Below are positions 49,629 through 53,852 of a stretch of DNA of 53,852 nt, piece after piece. The stretch comes from a virus. A program made the translations under genes and the position numbers. Where the stretch lies: IMG/VR virus record IMGVR_UViG_3300009428_000011, positions 1 to 53,852 of that record. One strand, 5' to 3'. Numbering within the stretch: position 1 is the first letter of the stretch; every line of letters begins with the position of its first letter. The notes below the pieces were generated by a model, which had not been told where the DNA came from, did not search any database, and saw nothing but the letters and a program-made list of their open reading frames with translations.

Positions 49629-51362
49629 TTATCTTGCCATCCAATGATTAGGGTTATGTGGTGCAGGTGTGTCGTCTTTAATTAGTCGCTTAGGCATTCT
49701 TACTCGCATTTCTTGTGCAATTGCATAGCTCATTACTTGGTCGTCAAAGCCGCCTTGTTGCGCGCCCATTCGACCTTTTTTGTCGTAAACAAACGTATTA
49801 AGCTCGTTAACTGTACCGCGCCAAACAATGCCGTCTTTATCGTGAGTAAGCAGTTCATCAAGCCCACTCGTTAAAATTGGCTTTGACTGTGCGCTTGTAT
49901 GCCAGCCAACCTTGCGTGTTTCTTCGTCCGTATCTTCACGATCAATGTGTTCTTCCGTGTAAATCCGGCTAGTTGGGTAAATCTCAACAAGCTCTTGAAG
50001 TGTTGCATGACCGTGATTGTTTCGCTCAACGCCGATATAGGCCTTGTTATACATAAGTCCGATATGCTTGTTTATATGTGCAAACCGCTTAGGGTCTATA
50101 TGACCGAACCAATGTGCTACCTGTCGCCCGTCCGATCTGGCAACAACGTCTAATGAGCTTCTGTCTCCGTGTTCCAATCCTTCGGCAACATCGGCACCGA
50201 TTGCATAATCTTCGTTTTCGTCTGGTAATTCCCACACAAGAAAGAAACCAAGTGTTGATTGAGCCAGCTTATCGCCACCTTTAGCGCTTAAATCAACTTT
50301 GCCGTTCATTTTTTTGCGCTTGCCGGTGTATGGCTCAAGATCATAAACAAGTAACGGCTTAACGCATCGCCCTTCGGCACGCATTAAATCATCACTATCA
50401 AACACTTTACGGCCTGACGTTAAGAATGCTTCCATCGGTGTAGATGGATATTCCTGCTTCATCTTGCCTTTTTGGTTGCGTTCCTTGCCTATGTACCAGC
50501 TAATTTGCTCGTCTGTGAGTATTGCGCCGTTAGCTTTCTCAACCGCTTTAAAGTATTTAGCTTTTTCCTTTGATAGCTTTAAGCCACCCGGCGGTACTGC
50601 TGCTACATACTTGGGATCATCAAACCAAGGATAAAAATGAAATTTAAAGTCTTGCGGACCAAGCATTAAGCCTGACGCTAAAAGCTCCATCGCATCGACT
50701 GACATATCAAAGAAGTTACCGCTTGCGCCTTCTGCTGTTGACTCTATAAAAATATAAGAGCCTTCATGTACCGCATTCAGTGAGCCCGACTGAACCTCGT
50801 CTGCTCGTAATGGGTAGTTAGCGCATATTTTGCCGTATTCAGATACGTGTAAAACCTGCAGTGTTCCCGAACGAAAAGAAACCGCAACTCGAATCCATGA
50901 GTCATTATTAAACTTAATGCCGGTGCCAGTTTTACTTTTAACTGAGCGCTTACCTGTTTTTAACCAACTTGGTAGTCGCTCGTAGGGATACAATATCTTT
51001 GATGAGAATATTGCCCCCGCTTCGTCCTTGCCCTGGGCGATTACCCCGCACTGCCTGTTGTCGTTAAACATGGCATGATCCAGGATAAAAACTTGTATTG
51101 CTGTACTAAACCCCAATTGACGCGCTTTTAAGATGATGTTTAAAAACCACATCGTCATAAACAACACGGTTTGCGCTATACGACAACGAAATAAAACTTC
51201 ACGGCCTTTCTCGTCCGCAATGATGTATAAGTTGTTTATTCGCCACCACCAACAATCAAGGTATGGCTCGCAACGCTCTAATAGCTCAACTTCGTCTAGT
51301 TCAAAGCGTTCTTCTGGTGTTAACCAGGTGCTTTTAGGGTATTTAGCTAGTTTGGGTTGCAT
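49629..51362 (-). CDS. terL: Large terminase subunit
   Basis: 577 residues. The ATPase domain shows the adenine/Walker A-like ARQLGFST (residues 80-87), VLHVSEYGKI as Walker B-like, and FIESTAEG as the coupling motif. The nuclease domain shows AIGADVAEG (Asp), YIGVERNN (Glu) and GGFDDQVMSYA (Asp), the three metal ligands of RNaseH-like terminases. It drives DNA packaging and cuts concatemers. Start and the preceding stop overlap by one base. Confidence 0.92.
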   Translation of the reverse strand: MQPKLAKYPKSTWLTPEERFELDEVELLERCEPYLDCWWWRINNLYIIADEKGREVLFRCRIAQTVLFMTMWFLNIILKARQLGFSTAIQVFILDHAMFNDNRQCGVIAQGKDEAGAIFSSKILYPYERLPSWLKTGKRSVKSKTGTGIKFNNDSWIRVAVSFRSGTLQVLHVSEYGKICANYPLRADEVQSGSLNAVHEGSYIFIESTAEGASGNFFDMSVDAMELLASGLMLGPQDFKFHFYPWFDDPKYVAAVPPGGLKLSKEKAKYFKAVEKANGAILTDEQISWYIGKERNQKGKMKQEYPSTPMEAFLTSGRKVFDSDDLMRAEGRCVKPLLVYDLEPYTGKRKKMNGKVDLSAKGGDKLAQSTLGFFLVWELPDENEDYAIGADVAEGLEHGDRSSLDVVARSDGRQVAHWFGHIDPKRFAHINKHIGLMYNKAYIGVERNNHGHATLQELVEIYPTSRIYTEEHIDREDTDEETRKVGWHTSAQSKPILTSGLDELLTHDKDGIVWRGTVNELNTFVYDKKGRMGAQQGGFDDQVMSYAIAQEMRVRMPKRLIKDDTPAPHNPNHWMAR

Positions 51363-52036
51363 TACTGACTAACCACGGTATCTAAACCGCCTATGCGTTT
51401 ATCAATGAAATCATCAAGCTTACTAGTGCCGCCAGCTTCTTTACGTGCTTTGGCTGCTTCATGCTCTGCAATTTCCGCCTGATGTTTACCGCGCTTAGTA
51501 GCATTAACAAGTGCTTTTGTTTGCTGTTTGATGCGTGTTGTTTCAGCAATCAACTTACCGCGTGCTAAAGAATCTGTTTCTATGCTTGATAGCGTTTTAG
51601 TTATCGACTCTGCGCGTGTAATGTTTCTATCAAGTGCGTTTTCTGCTTTGAACAACGACTCATAAAGCCGTGTTCTTGCGTCATTGTCAGTGTCAGGATC
51701 ATCTAATAGATTTTGAATACCTGGCAAAGCTTCCATGACCATGTGAATGCGTGCACGACAAAGATCAAGTTCATCTTCTAAAGTGGTAGCTTCAACAAGT
51801 TCGTTAACATCGCCATTAAAATACTTTGAATAACCGCCATGCCTAAAGTTAGGCGCTCTTGTGAGCTTTTGCCCTTCATCTTTTACTACTTTGCGCGGCG
51901 CCGCTCTTGATGTTCTTATATGCTTTCGCGCAGTGCTGTAGTTTAATTTGTTGTTATCGCAAAAATCACGCAACGATATTTTTGTTTCGCCATGCTCTTT
52001 TTGGAATAGCTCGTTTAAATCGCCCCATTTTGACAC
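51362..52036 (-). CDS. terS: Small terminase subunit
   Basis: 224 residues. The N-terminus is a winged helix or HTH (KISLRDFCDNNKLNYSTARK). The central region (about 75-170) is helical (LEDELDLCRARIHMVMEALP; RLYESLFKAENALDRNITRA) for oligomerisation, and the C-terminus is charged (KRGKHQAEIAEHEAAKARKE). This is the layout of podovirus small terminases, and it precedes terL. A pac site in or near this gene is likely but was not identified. Confidence 0.78.
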   Translation of the reverse strand: MSKWGDLNELFQKEHGETKISLRDFCDNNKLNYSTARKHIRTSRAAPRKVVKDEGQKLTRAPNFRHGGYSKYFNGDVNELVEATTLEDELDLCRARIHMVMEALPGIQNLLDDPDTDNDARTRLYESLFKAENALDRNITRAESITKTLSSIETDSLARGKLIAETTRIKQQTKALVNATKRGKHQAEIAEHEAAKARKEAGGTSKLDDFIDKRIGGLDTVVSQ

Positions 52037-52308
52037 TACTTGCCACCGTTAGAGTCCTTGAGCTCACTAAGTGCTTGCTCGTCATCTTTTAAAAGCTCTG
52101 CCATTCTGGCTCGATGAAACTCAGCATCTTCCTCTCTTTTTTGCAAGTCGAGTGTATATCGCTTGCTCTGACTGCGCCAATTGATAAAAAACGTAGCGGC
52201 TGTAAAAATTATGCCGAGTATTAGCGCTATTGTGTTTAGCGATAAAAGTCCGCCTGCAGCGGTGCCAATACTTGCGGTGTAACTTGCTACTGTTGTTGAT
52301 TTATCCAT
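52036..52308 (-). CDS. Pinholin-like holin
   Basis: 90 residues from the ATG at 52308. An in-frame start at 52350 lies within Rz1 and gives a polar leader (KTLTESNSGPVRT), so the inner Met, which overlaps the Rz1 stop (ATGGATAA), is preferred. Its beginning MDKSTTVASYTASIGTAAGG resembles phage 21 pinholin S21, and it is followed by a strong span (LNTIALILGIIFTAATFFIN) and a basic, charged tail. A pinholin would depolarise the membrane and release the SAR endolysin encoded upstream. Confidence 0.68.
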   Translation of the reverse strand: MDKSTTVASYTASIGTAAGGLLSLNTIALILGIIFTAATFFINWRSQSKRYTLDLQKREEDAEFHRARMAELLKDDEQALSELKDSNGGK

Positions 52309-52582
52309 TGTTCTCACTGGCCCACTGTTTGATTCGGTTAATGTTTTCATTGCATTGGTCTACTAATGCCTCTAAAAGTTGTGCATAGCTAAGCAAGTCC
52401 GCATTGTCTGCTATGACTGTTTGATTGACTTCGCAAGGGGATAAATATTCGCTTGGTGGCGTAACATACTTGTACTGAGTTTGAACAATAATCTCAGTTA
52501 CAGTTTGCGGTTCTTGTGTACTTGAGCAAGCTGATAGCATCACAAGGAATACTGTTATTAGCCCATTTTTTAACAGTTTCAT
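52301..52582 (-). CDS. Rz1: Rz1-like outer-membrane spanin lipoprotein
   Basis: 93 residues. Signal MKLLKNGLITVFLVMLSAC with lipobox LSAC, then a Ser/Pro/Thr linker (SSTQEPQTVTEIIVQTQYKY). It starts inside the 3' end of the Rz-like gene in another frame (overlap 89 bases), the classical Rz/Rz1 arrangement. It links to Rz across the periplasm to fuse the membranes in the last step of lysis. Confidence 0.82.
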   Translation of the reverse strand: MKLLKNGLITVFLVMLSACSSTQEPQTVTEIIVQTQYKYVTPPSEYLSPCEVNQTVIADNADLLSYAQLLEALVDQCNENINRIKQWASENNG

Positions 52583-52928
52583 TGTGCGACTCCCTCAAGC
52601 TGTCGATTTCAAATTGTGTTACTGCGAGTTCAGACGTAATTATTTCTATTCTGCGCTCGTATTCGCTGTTGATGCGTGAGATTGAATCACGTTCACGCAT
52701 TAGTTTTTGGTTCTGCTGCTCTGATAGCTTGACGCTTTGAGATAGGTACTCCGCTTGAATTGATAGCGTTTCGAGTTGAGCGTCTTTTGTTTTGATTGTT
52801 GTGTGCGCTGCGTTTAAATCACTTTCTGACTGCGCAAGCTGGTACGTTGCGTAAGCTAGTGCGAGCAATAACGCGAGTATCAATGCTCTTTCAATGCTGC
52901 TGAATAGTGTCGTTATCATTTTTAGCAC
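52494..52928 (-). CDS. Rz: Rz-like inner-membrane spanin
   Basis: 144 residues from the GTG at 52928 (GAGGG 8 bases upstream; alternatives are a GTG at 52937 and an ATG at 52919). Residues about 8-30 are one membrane span (SIERALILALLLALAYATYQ). The rest is a periplasmic coiled coil (NAAHTTIKTKDAQLETLSIQ; LMRERDSISRINSEYERRIE) with two C-terminal Cys. Its 5' end overlaps the endolysin gene, and its 3' end holds the Rz1 start. Confidence 0.8.
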   Translation of the reverse strand: MLKMITTLFSSIERALILALLLALAYATYQLAQSESDLNAAHTTIKTKDAQLETLSIQAEYLSQSVKLSEQQNQKLMRERDSISRINSEYERRIEIITSELAVTQFEIDSLRESHNETVKKWANNSIPCDAISLLKYTRTANCN

Positions 52929-53394
52929 TGTTAACACCCTCTAAACACATTTTACGCTCTTGCTCTCTGCGAGTGATTAAGCCCGGTAATTTTTGGCCCT
53001 TCGCATAAACCCAGCGTGGTAATTCATTACATGCACGTAAGCGTTGACCTTCGTTTAAATAACGTAACAATGAGCTTCGGCGGAAATTGGCTGTGCCAAC
53101 ATTGTAATGAAATGACAAGTAAGCAATGTGCTCGCCTTGACTTAGCTCTACGTTCACAGCGTCCATTAGCATGCTGTTATGCTCGTCCAAGTCTTGAGCC
53201 AACAAGCCTAAGCATTCATCTTCTGTGTAGGCTTTTCCCGCTATAGCTGTTTTAGTATGACCATAGCAAGCCGTTTCAATGCCAACTGGATCTAAATAAC
53301 CTGTTAGCTCTTTACCTTCAAACGTTGCCACTGTTACGCCAGCTGCAGCAAGTACACCAGACAAACCAAGTGCGATTAACTTTCCTGCTTTCAT
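52891..53394 (-). CDS. SAR endolysin (phage lysozyme)
   Basis: 167 residues from the ATG at 53394; a frame from 53457 would cross the terminator and add a second leader. Residues about 5-23 (KLIALGLSGVLAAAGVTVA) are a weakly hydrophobic Gly/Ala-rich signal-anchor-release segment. The catalytic triad has T4-lysozyme spacing: Glu26 (TFEGKEL), Asp35 (GYLDPVG), Thr41 (IETACYGHT). It would be tethered to the membrane until a pinholin depolarises it. The free Cys beside the active site may control activation, as in P1 Lyz. Confidence 0.88.
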   Translation of the reverse strand: MKAGKLIALGLSGVLAAAGVTVATFEGKELTGYLDPVGIETACYGHTKTAIAGKAYTEDECLGLLAQDLDEHNSMLMDAVNVELSQGEHIAYLSFHYNVGTANFRRSSLLRYLNEGQRLRACNELPRWVYAKGQKLPGLITRREQERKMCLEGVNSAKNDNDTIQQH

Positions 53395-53417
53395 AGTGGG
53401 CCTTTTGTTTCGCGCAT

Positions 53418-53443
53418 AAAAAAGCCCGGCTGTTAAACCGGGC
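53418..53443 (-). terminator. Late-leader terminator 1
   Basis: On the minus strand GCCCGG (53443-53438), 8-base loop, CCGGGC (53429-53424), then T6. It lies 24 bases upstream of the endolysin start, so late transcripts must read through it. Confidence 0.85.
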
Positions 53444-53462
53444 AAAGCAAGTAGCATAGAGC

Positions 53463-53498
53463 AAAAAAAATCCGCTCAGTCATAAACTAAGCGGATTT
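53463..53498 (-). terminator. Late-leader terminator 2
   Basis: AAATCCGCT and AGCGGATTT (53468-53476, 53490-53498) form a 9-bp stem. On the minus strand it is followed by eight T. The second tandem terminator before endolysin. Confidence 0.85.
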
Positions 53499-53514
53499 CT
53501 TCAACATGTGAAAA

Positions 53515-53541
53515 GATATATCAATCTTGGGGGGTTTGCAA
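53515..53541 (-). promoter_or_regulatory. Candidate late promoter (pR'-like)
   Basis: TTGCAA (53536-53541), 15-bp spacer with the AAACCCCCCAA element, TATATC (53515-53520). Transcription would begin near 53508 and hit the terminators at once, the pR'-tR' layout of Q-controlled late operons. The short spacer makes this uncertain. Confidence 0.4.
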
Positions 53542-53592
53542 GGTGATGTTTGATTTTTACTCTTAGCGCTTCAAATTCCACAGCGCAAAAAA

Positions 53593-53814
53593 GAACATTG
53601 AGTCGATAAACAGGACAAATCGTTATAATTCCCCTTCAATTGTTCCGCTAAAACAGAACATCAATTAAATATCAATAACTTACAGTTTAGATTGTTCCGC
53701 CATTTGTTCCGCGTTGTTCACCCTAAATTTATCAATAAACAATAAAAAACGCCCTTAATTAGATTAAGAGCGCTATTTTGTTCCGCCAATGTTCCGTTTT
53801 GTTCTTTAATGTTC
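53593..53814. repeat. Helically phased TGTTC repeat region
   Basis: TGTTC occurs at 53641, 53693, 53705, 53715, 53779, 53790, 53800 and 53810, and its complement GAACA at 53593 and 53656. Within clusters the spacing is 12/10 and 11/10/10 bp, about one helical turn. Most copies extend to TGTTCCG. 53499-53852 contains no gene that I can support. The repeats look like binding sites for a protein that covers one DNA face. Confidence 0.65.
53744..53772 (-). terminator. Terminator inside the repeat region
   Basis: On the minus strand CGCTCTTAAT, loop CTA, ATTAAGGGCG (one G-U pair), then T6. It probably ends a leftward transcript entering from beyond the right edge, that is, the early operon that leaves the window at position 1. 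Confidence 0.75.
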
Positions 53815-53852
53815 TACTAAATACTTATCAATGAGCACTGGATATTTAATTA

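Noticed and set aside
53760-53772. boxA-like CGCTCTTAA on the minus strand as a nut/qut site
   Set aside because: The word is one arm of a terminator stem followed by T6, and no boxB hairpin follows. Its resemblance to boxA is probably incidental.
53593-53814. TGTTC repeats as a CRISPR array
   Set aside because: Units are 5-8 bases with 10-12 bp steps, far shorter than CRISPR repeats and spacers, and no cas gene is present.
1-53852. tRNA, rRNA, IS elements or retron-like genes
   Set aside because: I looked for cloverleaf-ending CCA motifs, transposase DDE/HUH motifs and reverse-transcriptase YxDD blocks in the proteins and saw none that I could support. A dedicated RNA scan was not possible here.

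Overview
This window is almost all of one temperate podovirus-like phage genome (about 53.9 kb, AT-rich). The host is probably a marine gammaproteobacterium. The Alteromonadales/Pseudoalteromonas or Vibrio-like host is inferred from base composition and protein flavour and is not proven. Gene order is circular. The integrase and a probable attP lie in the interior (about 14.9-16.6 kb). The early rightward operon runs off the left edge inside a YbcO-like gene. The late operon begins near the right edge. The few missing genes (a Q-like late regulator is expected) would sit between the two ends. No flanking chromosomal genes, rRNA, tRNA or CRISPR array were seen.

Layout. (1) 1-3826, minus strand: lambda-type early operon cro, CII-like, C4 zinc-finger protein, O with an iteron origin inside it, P, two unknown genes, NinB and a partial YbcO nuclease. 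(2) 3827-3940: divergent control region with CI/Cro operators. (3) 3941-5172, plus: CI repressor, then a small membrane protein, a lipoprotein and a strong terminator (lysogenic conversion cassette 1). (4) 5181-14902, plus: a PL-like promoter with three operators drives a recombination and DNA-modification operon: Rad52-type annealing protein, coiled-coil partner, an RdgC protein fused to an FtsK-gamma DNA-reading domain, HNH nuclease, SSB, MT-A70 and C5 DNA methyltransferases, small proteins and an AlpA/Xis-like protein. (5) 14883-16620: convergent tyrosine integrase, probable attP and a terminator. (6) 16625-18754: a P22 immI-like second immunity region with an Arc-like repressor, two small genes and a Rha/KilAC antirepressor on minus, and a large ribbon-helix-helix repressor on plus. 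Arc-like operator half-sites lie in the antirepressor promoter. (7) 18780-20144, plus: lysogenic conversion cassette 2 (two lipoproteins, two membrane proteins). (8) 20168-53394, minus: the late operon. In transcription order it holds SAR endolysin, Rz/Rz1 spanins, pinholin-like holin, small and large terminase, portal, four accessory genes including a RyR-domain protein, scaffold, capsid, connector and adaptor genes, tail genes, a papain-like peptidase, a 1337-residue tail fibre, and an ejection cassette ending in a 3067-residue polyvalent protein. (9) 53395-53852: a regulatory stretch with three minus-strand terminators and helically phased TGTTC repeats.

How it works together. Two repressors hold lysogeny (CI at OL/OR, the ribbon-helix-helix protein at the antirepressor locus), and each is followed by its own host-facing lipoprotein/membrane cassette. 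On induction the PL operon supplies single-strand annealing recombination and self-methylation, the PR operon starts O/P replication from the iterons in O, and the late operon builds a short-tailed virion whose large internal proteins probably enter the host with the DNA. The most unusual gene is the RdgC-FtsK-gamma fusion.
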